Source: Antedon mediterranea
Taxonomy: Eukaryota > Echinodermata > Crinoidea > Comatulida > Antedonidae
Length of the DNA stretch: 64,000 nt
Assembly (NCBI RefSeq): GCF_964355755.1
Contig: NC_092671.1
Span: forward strand, 749,001-813,000
Direction: 5' to 3'
In this document: positions 49,201 to 61,200 of the stretch, in pieces
How positions within the stretch are numbered: position 1 is the first letter of the stretch
Layout of the letters: the number at the start of each line of letters is the position of its first letter
Made by a program: the position numbers and the translations under genes
Notes under the pieces: generated by a model
What the model was told of the DNA's origin: nothing
The model's input: only the letters and a program-made list of their open reading frames with translations
Database searches by the model: none

Positions 49201-52200
49201 CTCAAGAATCTGTTCATTAAAAAGAAACTGTTAAAATGTAACTTTTTTACCATCAAACAAAGTTTTTATTTAAATAAATTGGTTTGTTTTCAAATTCAAC
49301 ACTTTCTATCATCTCCTATCTTTTACAGTTTGCATCAATATCCTCTTGCAATTATTAAAACATGGATAATTAATATTTGATACCATAATTACATGCATAT
49401 AAATCCTTAATCAACTTAATCAAAAGCACTGTATTTTGTACAGTTCTTTAATCATCTCTCTCTCTCTCGTGCTCTTTAGTTCAAACTCATCCCAGTGCAT
49501 ATTTCTATCGAATTTGTGGCTGTAATCTGATACTCTGCCGCATATATCAATAAAGTAATCAATGCATAGATGACATTTGACCTGATGGTGTTGGTCAGAA
49601 TGTATCTCATTACTTTTAGTTAATTTGCATCATTGAAATTGGTTCCAGAATAATTCAAGCCAATTAATCGTTTAATAGGGTGAAAAAGGTCAACCATGGT
49701 CTCCAAATGTCCACTTTGATAATTGCTTGCATAATAATATCTTAAGGCAATTCATAATTCAAGAATAAAGATCAAACACTATTAAAATTATAAGAAGTGA
49801 CCAATCATGAATTAGTTATATATTCATATTCAAAACACTCACAAAAGTGGACATAATTTAGTATTATATTACAATTAATTCTCAACTTGGCATAACATGG
49901 ACAATACAGCTAACGTCCGGCAATCATTAATGCACAAAAGCAGCATAGATTTCATCATTATAGCTGGATAATACTAATAGCGTGTTGTTATTATGTTGAT
50001 GTTACAGAGAAAACAAATTAGCTAACTAATTATACTGTTGATTATTTATATGATGGTAATACAACAAAACAGTCAAACAGTGTTTGAAATCATAAAAATA
50101 CAAACAAATTGAGTATTTTAATACTTTTATTACAATAATATATTACTCAGTTTTAGATGAGCTATAAACAGTGTTGTTCAATAAAAAAAATAACTGTAAA
50201 ATACTTGACATGAAGCGATAAATAAAATGTACGCCTCATTAAACAAACGCTAACATTAACCTTGTGGAGAAAAAGGTTCACGCTTGATCTAAAAAATCTT
50301 AATCTAGGGTCTTTTTTGGGTAATTTTTCATTTTACATTATTTTATCCTTATGATGTGAACTATAAAATGTAAATTGGAAAAAAAAAATAAAATTCTAAA
50401 TCTAATATAAAGCACACAATGATGAACAACCACACAATGATGAACAACCACACAATTTCTAATAAATAACTTCAGTAGTTGTTCAACTAATGAATTTCAA
50501 TCGATGATTTAACGAAAACGAACGCGAACACACAAAGTAGTAGTACCATTATTTGGCACACAGCCAAGTTCATAATTAATAAGGGTCAGTTGATCAAGCT
50601 AAAATTCAACCCACAATCACGCAATATTAACAAAACCTTTGACAGGCTAATCACTACTAATATCGCATTCCCAACCAAGAATAATTATAAATGTAGCAGC
50701 ATATTGACAGATGGTGAAATAGGGCTGGCTTTAATGCCTTCTTTAATTTAGTCTTCTATTCAGAAGCTAATAAATCGCGATATATGTTTTAATATGAGAA
50801 TTTTATGATTATTTATTTATAAGTTCTTATTTATGCAATGAATAGGTTTAGAATTTATATTCATTTTACTTGAAAGTTGTTGCAATTTACTTTCTATTGT
50901 GGTTATTCAAGCAGATTATCTAAAAACCAGAATAAACCTCTTTTATCTTTCAAATACAGTAAAAGTCTTTTCACAAAACCTAACATATTGTCGGTATATT
51001 TAAATATAATCCCTCCTTTAGGCCACCCCTGTCAAAGGGACATTATTTAAATATAATCCCTCCTTTAGGCCACCCCAGCTGTCAAAGGGACATTTTTTTA
51101 GGGTCCTTTTAGTAGGGTTTTACTGTTTACCATTTTTGGAGAAATTTTATTATACTGTTTGTTTGTATTCATGTACTCCCTAGTCTGAAAAATAAATAAT
51201 AAATATAAATAAATATAAATTTCAATTCTGGACTCACCATGACATCAAATAATAAAATATTTTGAAAATAATAATGTTTTAATATAGATGCAAAAATCAA
51301 ATTAGATTTTGTTAAATTTAAATTCTAAATCTTAAAGAAAAATAGGAAATATTAGTGTTTATTCATACCACTTTAAAATGTCAATATTGTATTCATAGAA
51401 TTTTGGAATGGTATGACCCCTTGCTGAGTAAACTGTTGTCATCGCTAAATATCGGTATGGCCAGCGGCCTAGCTGACCTACTAAAACCAATGGATGGTCA
51501 GTTACTGATTATGATGGATGCATGATGAGAATCACAGGTGTCCAGAAGATGGCCGCCACTGCTGCTGTGGTGGGAGAAAGTTCAGAAATGTAGAGTAGAG
51601 TTTTCAACACCCACAGTTTGTATTTCAATTGCCTCAAAATGAGAATTGAATAATGAAACACATTAGCAATATAAAATAGATCTTAAAACAATTTATAAAT
51701 AGACATCAAGCAGCCCAACAACCAAAGAAAGGTCAATTTATGATTGGGATGAAACTACTGTAGGTGATGCAAATAATATTACACTATCCCAAGTCATTAA
51801 AGCTGTATTCTCATACACTAGAGTAAAGCATGCATCGTCCAAATCATATTCTAGTTACATCCAATGGAAGTGCTCATGTTATTAATTAACTTTTTTATAC
51901 CGTGTTGACTCTGATTAAAATAATTCTTCGAAACTTTAATTTAACAGAAAAGATAATGGAAGACAAAAAGTGTTTTTCAGCTTCTTTTCATGATTACCAT
52001 TGGATCGTTATTTTCCCTTTCTGCTTGCAAGAAAATGGAGTTTAAGTATTCATTCACATACTATTTCATCACAAAACAAAATTCTAGAAAAACTATAAAC
52101 GCAAAATGCGCAGTAAGTTTTTTTTATAGCTTTATTCAATATTTGTATTTCTATATTTAATATTTATATTTCTATATTTGTATCATGTATTGAACAGTTA

Positions 52201-55200
52201 CATTTTCCCTTTAATTTTCCCTCCTTTTCAAAACATTGCAAATATTGTCTATCTTTGTATTGTGATTTTTAATGTCTTTTTATAAATTTCTTTAATCTAA
52301 TGCGCTAAAATGCAATATCTATACCTGATTTTTGTTTTTATCCTGTACAAATACATTTTTAAATAAAATTAAAATAAATTAATTAATACAATCAGAAAAT
52401 TAATATTGAGAACCAACATCTGGTAAACTATATAAAAAAAATAAAATTATCATAAAAACTTTATTTGGAATTAATGAATATTCATAAGGAACATTGTTAA
52501 TAAATATCATATCGAATGTGGTATTTGATTAAAATGTGGCCGTCCCTTTTCAAGGTTGTAATAAGCAGTTTTCTATACCTGCTTTTCGAACTGTTCAATT
52601 ACAATATGAGCTATCCCATGCATAAACTCCTACACGATTATTTTAATATTCAAATTAACGAGCGTTAGGAATCCGATATTTTCATTCCTAGTTATTAACT
52701 ACAAAAGCACAATTAAAAATTCAACAATTCTTTTCCGAATTTACAGAATTCATGCGTGGGCACAACCTTTGACCTGAGTTTAATGATTGGCTTATCAACT
52801 AAAAAGTGTATATAAGCATTCTTAATATAAGTATGTGCCTATTTAGATTACTGCATTGACATATGATTTAGTTTAAGAATTACCAGTTTCTTTTAATAAT
52901 CAATGTAAAGCTTAACTAAATAAACAGGTTTATAGTAAACAAAATGTAGTTACTGCAGTAACTGCAGTTAATCATTTTGACATGATCTGTTAAAATATGT
53001 AAAAAAAGTCAGCCCAATACCTTGATGTTAATTAACTAATGTTGATATTTTTAAAACATGTTTGTTTGGGTATTACATACATTTTTCATAAAGATAATTT
53101 CCAAATTTATTGCTTAAAATTTAAAATTCTATTATAATTAATGAGTTTATTACCATTCTCAATCTGCCAATACTTAAGTGTATTCTAAAGTATGCTATTA
53201 CCGGTTACCATATTTGTCAATAACAATTGTCAAATAAGTTTGTAATCTTGTGTGAAACGCCTCTATTGTTGCTCGTTCTCATTTTGTTTCCAAATTTCTA
53301 TCGGAAATAATCCAGCGCTTGATATAAAATTTAAGCCATTTCCTTTGTCCCTGACCATTCTAAGATTAAATTTAAAATTCCCACCTAAACTATTCAAAGT
53401 ACAATTTATTTTTGTAAAGTTAAATTTTAGATTTTAGTAAGAGTTAGAACTCGTGGGTGACCTTAACTGTGTGCAAAATAAATGTACAAAATAAGTAAAA
53501 GAAAGATCTTTATATCTATATTACTGCAGTAATGTACACTGGACAAGGAGGGCTTGGGAATTCAAACAAACTCCCTCCCCTCTCTCTTTCTGAATTTTAA
53601 ATGAAAGACTAGCAGCAATTCTGATTAACTATAGAGATTATAATAGATATTATATCATAGATAACTTTATAGCTTAATTAGCCTAGCTCGTGGTGATTTT
53701 TTTGTGGAAAATAACCCACCCCATATATAAATCTATTTAATAAGTTTGCTTATATATTTTATAAATATGTTTGAAAAATTAAAAGAAAATCTAGTATCAA
53801 AAGAAATAATTTTGGTTTGTCATCGTCACCAAGAGGACAAGCGGTCATCACGTTTATCTTGACCAGTGTCCATTGAAAGATCAAGCATGTGATCAGATTG
53901 AAAACCGGTTTGAACTGGTTGGATCATAGGTCAACGACATTAACAATGGACAGTGTCCTTCAATGGTCAGCAGCTTTACCAATCTACTCACACAGCAAGT
54001 TCAATGTTCCAAAAACACAATAAACCAGGCAAAATTTCAATTCTCGCATACGTAATTGAGAATTTTTCTCACAAGCTGTGCACAGATAGATTGTTTTTCA
54101 TCAACTAAAAACAAGCTTTAATCATTCTATTTTGATTCCTTCTTCATTAACTCCTTACAAACATTAAATTAAGCAGGAAAATGAATCAATCTTTACTTTA
54201 GAAACCAATCTTCAATCAAACTCAAATGAATTTCAATTCTCAAATCAAGCATAGTTAAATATTGACAAGAAATATATGTTAATTTTTTCATAATATTGTC
54301 ATATGATGAAAGCTCATAAACAGCTAGTCTTGTTGTAATTATCTCCTTATGAAATCACTATCCTAATATAGAGGTGGTTGAACCTGGAAATCTTTTTAAT
54401 TGCTCCAAGCGAATTATTTTGAAGTTAACAAAGTGTTTACAAAGAATTGTGAGAATCAGGATGACAATATAATCATTACAGAGGTCACATTCATATCACA
54501 GAAAGGTGTATAAATGTGGGTGTTTTCGTTTTGTTTGGTTTATTTATTCAACCAGCATAATAACAATGCAATAGCATACAATATAATATATAAAAATGTA
54601 AACTGCTGTTTAAGCATTTCCTTGACTGTAAATTAATGAGCAGCTTGCAAAATAAAATACCTTTTATCATATTCAAATATATATTAACAAAAATAAAAGA
54701 TGCAACAAAAAACATACAACAAACATGGTATTATAGCATTGTGCACATTTGTAAATAACAATGATGATGATGACGGTGATGTTATTATTGTTGTTGTCGT
54801 CGTCTCTGATTTTATACTGATGATGAAATAAATCAAATAATAATTAATGACAATGATTACATAACTATGATGGATAGTTTGTTTCACTCCTTATTTGGTT
54901 TATTGTTGTATATTAAAGCAGTGTATTATTGAGTAGTTACTATGTAATATTTATTATTGAATCTTTCAACCTATTGCACTCATTACAGTGCATTTGATAA
55001 GTAGCTTATTGAACTACTAACAAATAAACACTTGTATACAGAGTGACATCATTGACCCGACCTTACAGAGGAAAATGTGATGTAAACATCATAAATGTTT
55101 ACACTTGCAATTATTCATTTACTAACGTTCTTGAACTCTGATTGGTCAGGATGGAGTCAAAGATCGATTGTTAGAATATAAGATTAAACATTTACGCAAG

Positions 55201-58200
55201 TTAATTGTAAAAAAAACAAACGAAAATCTGACCTCATTCTCTACTGTACTAATATCAACAACAAAATTAGTTAATATTTGGCTTGGTATTTTTAAGCACA
55301 GGCTTGAATATAATGGCGCGTTTATACAACACGCTATTACATGCATATTCAAAACGCCTACGAGAAGTGTGTTGTATAACATCGAAGAGATTCCGTGTAA
55401 TGAGATTTTAATTGCAAAAAAGGCTACTTGGCTGAATCCTAAAATTTTGTGGATTCCCGGTTGCTGTTGATGTGTTGGAAGTGTCCTCATGGTATTGTTT
55501 TGACCTCTCGTTAAATAAAAGTATGTGCTGTGAAAATGTTGACCAAATCTAGTAGATAATTATGCTTTTTTTGCATATTTTAACCGATTTAGCACTTAAC
55601 ATTAACGCTAATAAAATGTTGACATAATTTGGCAAAATGTAGCATAGTTTTATCCTAATTCTAAAACATTTTTTTTTCTAATTTCAAAAGCAGATTTAAA
55701 AAATCAATAATTGAATAAACTAAATTTTAAACGAAATCATCCTTTATTGAAATCCTTAATAAACTCATATTAATTCATAATGCATGTGAGTATATATACA
55801 ACTTGGGATTATGAACTACGGTATAACAAGGTATTACGATTTAATGTATAACTGCAAGGTTTTTGTGGGGTTGACCTCGGCCCGTGTAACTGCAAGGTTT
55901 TTGTGGGGTTGACCTCGGCCCGTGTAACTGCAAGGTTTTTGTGGGATTGACCTCAGCCCGTGTAACTGCAAGGTTTTTGTGGGGTTGACCTCGGCCCGTG
56001 TAACTGCAAGGTTTTTGTGGGATTGACCTCGGCCCGTGTAACAGCTAAAAATTAAAGACGTGTTTAAATTTGTGATGTTGTATAAACACAGCCTAAGATG
56101 TAAAGGTTACACATTTACGCTAGTTAATTGTAAAAAAAACAAACGAAAATCTGACCTCATTCTCTACTGTGCTAATATATATCAATACAAATGAGTTAAT
56201 ATTCTGCTTGGTATATTTAAGCACGGGCTTTGGATATGTTATCAGCAAACATAAGCTATTATCTGAATAATCTTTAGATTCCGCAAGGTTCATATTGATT
56301 AGATAAGATTACTGCATTAGGGTTTATGTTAGGCCATAGAGATATTATCTCTATGGTTAGGCCTAAAGATTCTGAAACACCCAGGAGGCCGAGGTAGTCA
56401 AGTGATGCGTGTATTGGTGGGTTATTAGGAATTATGTAAGGCCTGATCATGGAACTTGTGGGTATAACGGGGCCTAGTCTAGGTAGACAAGTAATGTGTG
56501 TATTGGTAGGCATTAAGAATTGTGTTAGGCCATTGTAGGTATAACGAGTTAGTCCCTTTTGAATGAAATAAACAGTTTGAGAAAAGCAAATCATACTGAA
56601 ATAAAGACTTATTTCAAATGTTTAGTGAAGACGAAGGCCAAGAAAAAAAGCAAATTAGAGAACTTACTTAGACCGGTTATTGTGTAGTCCGTTACATTTG
56701 GTGCTAGGATGACAGGACCAGCCTTTACCCCATCCACGGTGTAATAAGAGATTTTGTAGCCTAAAATGTTGTCATCAACTGGCTCCCACTGAACAAATAT
56801 AACAGACTGGTTCACAAATGTAGTCCTCATATTGGGAGCTGTAATATCACCTGAAAACAATATCAATACATCGTTATAAATTGAATTCAACGAAATACTG
56901 AACATTTTTTTTTAAACAATGTAAAAAACAACACTGAAAATTTTAAAAAAAATTAAAATGTTATAACTATCCCTTTATTTTGAAGTTACAGAATTATCAA
57001 CTACAACATAGTAAATCATGTATGTATGGTAATTTTAAAATTAATGCTTGACATTGTTTAGTAATGTTTGGAAGTTTATATGTTTGATCTGAAACAGGTA
57101 ATAAAACATTTGTGACTCATTAGGCCAAGCTTTTAAACAAATCAACATAATATCACTAATTTTTAAAAAAAAGTATGTCACAAACATGACCTCGTCGTAC
57201 ATTGAGTCAACATTTCCATCTATTTAATGTTACAAATAACAAGATTATAAAATCCATTTACTTATTATGTTGACCTAAGTTAATAGTTATAGAGGGTTTA
57301 TTGAGGAGATACACATTAATGATGAAATAAATTGTTAGAAGAAACAAAATATTTTTATTCATTAATGTAGAGATTTTTGTTAGGGCTCATTGTTCTATCA
57401 ACTTGTTTTTAATATTCAATCATTTTGTTTTTAATAATCAATATGGAACAACTCCATCTTTAGTTTTATTAATTTGTTTCAGCAAAATAACAACCATGAT
57501 TTCTTAGAATTTCATTACATAAATTAAATTCTGTATTTATTTTCTACTTAAAGAGAGTACATGTAAACAAGTTATTAAATTATTTTTATTTTCATTTGAT
57601 TTTAGATTTATTTTGAATTCAAAAGAACAAAGCATACATAAATGGATACAAAATTAGAATTAAACCTGGTTATAAATAATCAGAATTTCAATTCTATTAT
57701 TCAATAAAACAAATTATATTTCCAATTTGGTCCATAATTCAGAGGAACCAATTATTATGAACATATAATATGGTTAAAATATAGAAAAAAGCTTGAGTGA
57801 TATATAATAATATAATTGTACAAATATTGTTAAAAATCAAGAAAAACATCTAGAAGAAGGCAGAGATTAAAATTCTTTAAATTACTCAATGTGAACAAAA
57901 AAATTACCTGGACGAGTTCCTGGAATTAGAGTCCTCTTCTTCGTCCATCCTGACCAAGGCCCTTTGCCAATAATCGTGGCAGCTGATATGCGAACTTCAT
58001 ATTCCGATCCAGGTCGAAGGTCATTGATGACTGTACCGTTTTCTTTTCCGTTTACTTCTACATCATTGGATGTTTTATCTCCGTATTCTCTGTACTGAAT
58101 ACTGTATTGTATGATCACGCCATTGGCGTACTCTAGCGGCATTTTCTGCCATTTAATGTCAAGTGATGTAGCTGTGTTGCTTGCTAATGAAAACTTGGGT

Positions 58201-61200
58201 ACATCTGTTGGTTCTAAATGATTCAAATTCAATGGTCAGTGATGGGTCAAGGATTTTTAGATAGGGGGGTAAACATTTTGTAAAAAATGATTTTGAAGGT
58301 AATTGGATTTCCGCTAAAATTTCATGTAAATTTATTAACCTTATGCATTTAATTTATTTATTATATTTATTTATATAAAATTTGTTTACTAATGTAAAAA
58401 AGTATAAGGGATTACTTACTGTCAGGCTGGGTCCTGATGTAAACATATTCCGAGGGGTCACTGACCCCATTGCTATTGTACGCAAGTACATAAATTGTAT
58501 AATTGGTAAATGGATGTAATTTTGGTATTTCTACAGGATAGCTATCGTGAAAAATAGATTTATCTATTCCGCCTACAAATTAGAAAAAGTAAGCAAAACA
58601 AGACGATGATTTAAGTGGAACTATAAGATACGGTATGAACTTAAGTTCAGTAACATTGGGAAGGTTCAGGCATAGTTATTTACTGGCTAAGTTGGTGCTT
58701 TACCCACCAAAGTTAGCGATAATTCAATGAAACCAACTTAGCAGGTAAGTATTAGTGTATAGTTTGTTTATATGAGGGCCTCTTGATTGTCAGCATATGC
58801 TGTTTAGGGTCACCCTCTATAAATAAGGTTAAATAAAAAAAAACATTTGAATAAAAGAAAAAAATGAATAAAAAAGTTAACTAAGACCAATGGGTCATTA
58901 TGGGCTACGTTTCAAAAATTGATATTTGGGTAAAAAGTTTATTTAAACACAAATTCTCACCACTTGTTTCAAAATAATGAACACCATATCCAAGAACAGG
59001 GATGATGGACTGGCTCCAGGTTACTAACAACTTCTGAGAGTCACTTGCTTCCACTTGCACATTAAAAGGTGGATCAGGTCGACCAGATTCTAAACAAATC
59101 ACACAACTAAGTTAATAAAATGAAATTTAGCCATTTACAGGTCCAATCAATACTGCTACAGTACTGTACTGTACTGGAATGCATCAATACTGCTACAGTA
59201 CTGTACTGTACTGGAATGCATCAATACTGCTACAGTACTGTACTGGAATGCATCAATACTGCTACAGTACTGTACTGGAATGCATCAATACTGCTACAGT
59301 ACTGTACTGTACTGGAATGCATCAATACTGCTACAGTACTGTACTGTACTGGAATGCATCAATACTGCTACAGTACTGTACTGGAATGCATCAATACTGC
59401 TACAGTACTGTACTGTACTGGAATGCATCAATACTGCTACAGTACTGTACTGGAATGCATCAATACTGCTACAGTACTGTACTGGAATGCATCAATACTG
59501 CTACAGTACTGTACTGGAATGCATTGTGTACTATAGTATGCAACTGTTTGAAAGCACGAAACTAGGACTTGATACAATTGAAGTTGACAGAAAATAAGCC
59601 AGAGTCTGAAACAAATCTAGAATGTTGGGAAATGGGACAATGTGTGAATGGCCATCTACGTTTTTTCTTACTTTTCTATTGTTCTTTTAAAGGTTTTTTT
59701 TTTCACCTTTCAAATGGGCTGGAGAGGTGAATGGAGAGGTGAATGGAGAGGGGGATGGAGAGGTGAATGGAGAGGTAAATGGAGAGGGGGATGGAGATGT
59801 GAATGGGGTTAGGACAGAGTCAGCTAAGCTTATATATATAAGGCCATACTGCGTTGAAACACCGGTTCTCGTCAGATCACCGAAGTTAAGCAACGTTGGG
59901 CCCGGTTGCGTTCTGGATGGGAGACCGTCTAGAAATCGTGGCGGGTGCTGTATATACTGGAGAGTGATGGTGTAATGGTAATATCGGACTAGCATGTGAT
60001 AGGCATGGGTTCGAGGTTATCTGTACCATACTAATTGCATCCTTAGGCAAGATGCTTTACTCTCATTGCCTAATCTGGTAGGCGCTGCACTGCTGGCTGC
60101 CGTGGGTCCGTGGAGGGCCTAATCCGAATTTCCTCACTGAGGACAAATATTAATACAAAATACAAAATACAAAATACAAATATAATAATATTGAACCAAG
60201 GTTATGTCACACACAATTTACATTTAACCACCATAGTTTACGGTAATATCAGATGACAAATATTGAACCAATAGAATAGAGAAATGCCATTGAATTCATT
60301 TAGGATACCAGAACCAATGCATTTGTTGGTATATGATAAGAGGTGAAAATAATATATTTACACAATGGTTATTGCAGTTAAACATTGGTCAGATAAAAAC
60401 ATTACAAAAACATGTTTACAAAAAAACCTTTGATAAACATAACCAATACTACATAGTACTATATTAAAATATACATTTATTATTAGCAAGTAAATACTTG
60501 TACTGCTACAGTATCTACAAACTGATTGGTATACAGTATCAAAATAGTACTGGAAAGAGGCAAGAAAACAACATTTTCGAATTTTAAATTTATAATAAAA
60601 ATTTAAAAAAAAATAAACTTTAAAAAACAAGATATACTAGTAACATCTGCACAATTTCTATCCCAATAGTACTATGTAGGTAAGGAAAAGTTTTTATGAC
60701 ATAAATATTATTTTTTTTAAACCTGGTATTGTAAACTCCAATGCCTTTATGTAGTCATATATAGGTTCGGGTATGTATAATACATACTTTAAATGTCTCA
60801 CTCTCAATCAGTATAGTTGTAATTACTGAAATAACAGCTTAGATTACAAGTTTTTATAATGGAAAAAGTTGAGTTAAGTACTCACTAATTTTGAATTTGA
60901 CTGCGACCGATGCCTGCATGCTGCCAACTGGATTTTCAGCAAAACATTGGTATATACCAGTGTCTCTTACTTGTGATGCAAATATACTAAGCTTATCCAT
61001 ATCTCCTTCTGGGATGGTGAATCTTTCGTCCAACACAACAGGCATTCCATTTTTATACCAAGTTATTTTTGGTTTTGGTTGACCAATAGCCCGACATCTG
61101 AGGTGAATATTTCGGCCTACTATAACGTCACTTGGTTCCTCTGGTGGTTCCTCAATGATGGGAGGTGCTAAAATACAACAATACATTATTGTTTTACTAC

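Larger units (their letters stand above)
44823..56667. other. 11.8-kb receptor intron
   Basis: AT-rich and without recognisable exons on either strand. It contains the 36-bp array (45324-45859), a LINE/SINE tail-like segment (46125-46225), a 53-bp duplication (50997-51090), a duplicated block at 55183/56106 and a 38-bp array (55847-56041). The rest is unannotated; open frames there are short and lack codon structure or domain similarity. Confidence 0.6.
44727..56850 (-). other. FN3 module 3, split by an 11.8-kb intron
   Basis: Exon 56850-56668 encodes the A-E strands (VNQSVIFVQWEPVDDN, LGYKISYY, DYTITGL). Exon 44822-44727 encodes the rest (TCTVSLLAYTVQQEG). The halves join in phase 1. Confidence 0.85.
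58420..59089 (-). other. FN3 module 1 (two exons)
   Basis: Exon 59089-58961 encodes GRPDPPFNVQVEASDSQKLL and VTWSQ. Exon 58572-58420 encodes LHPFTNYTIYVLAYNSNGVS and ends in TQPD. It follows the last Ig directly. Confidence 0.9.
59838..60182 (+). mobile_element. Chimeric SINE: 5S rRNA-derived head, tRNA-like unit, body and (ATACAAA)n tail
   Basis: From about 59838 the sequence follows 5S rRNA: GGCCATACTGCG, CCGGTTCTCGTCAGATCACC, GAAGTTAAGCAACGTTGGGC, GGATGGGAGACCGTC and GGGTGCTGTA. A tRNA-type unit comes next, with A box TGGTGTAATGG (59968-59978) and B box GGTTCGAGGTT (60008-60018). A roughly 110-bp body ends in TTTCCTCACTGAGGAC and a tail of ATACAAA repeats. This is the layout of SINE3-like and AmnSINE-like chimeric elements. 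It lies in a receptor intron, antisense to that gene. Confidence 0.85.

Noticed and set aside
55146-55490. 114- and 100-codon frames on opposite strands
   Set aside because: No recognisable domain, and the block is part of a duplicated non-coding repeat.
59838-59956. Functional 5S rRNA gene
   Set aside because: Terminal stem is altered, it runs directly into a tRNA-type unit and an A-rich tail, so it is a SINE head.
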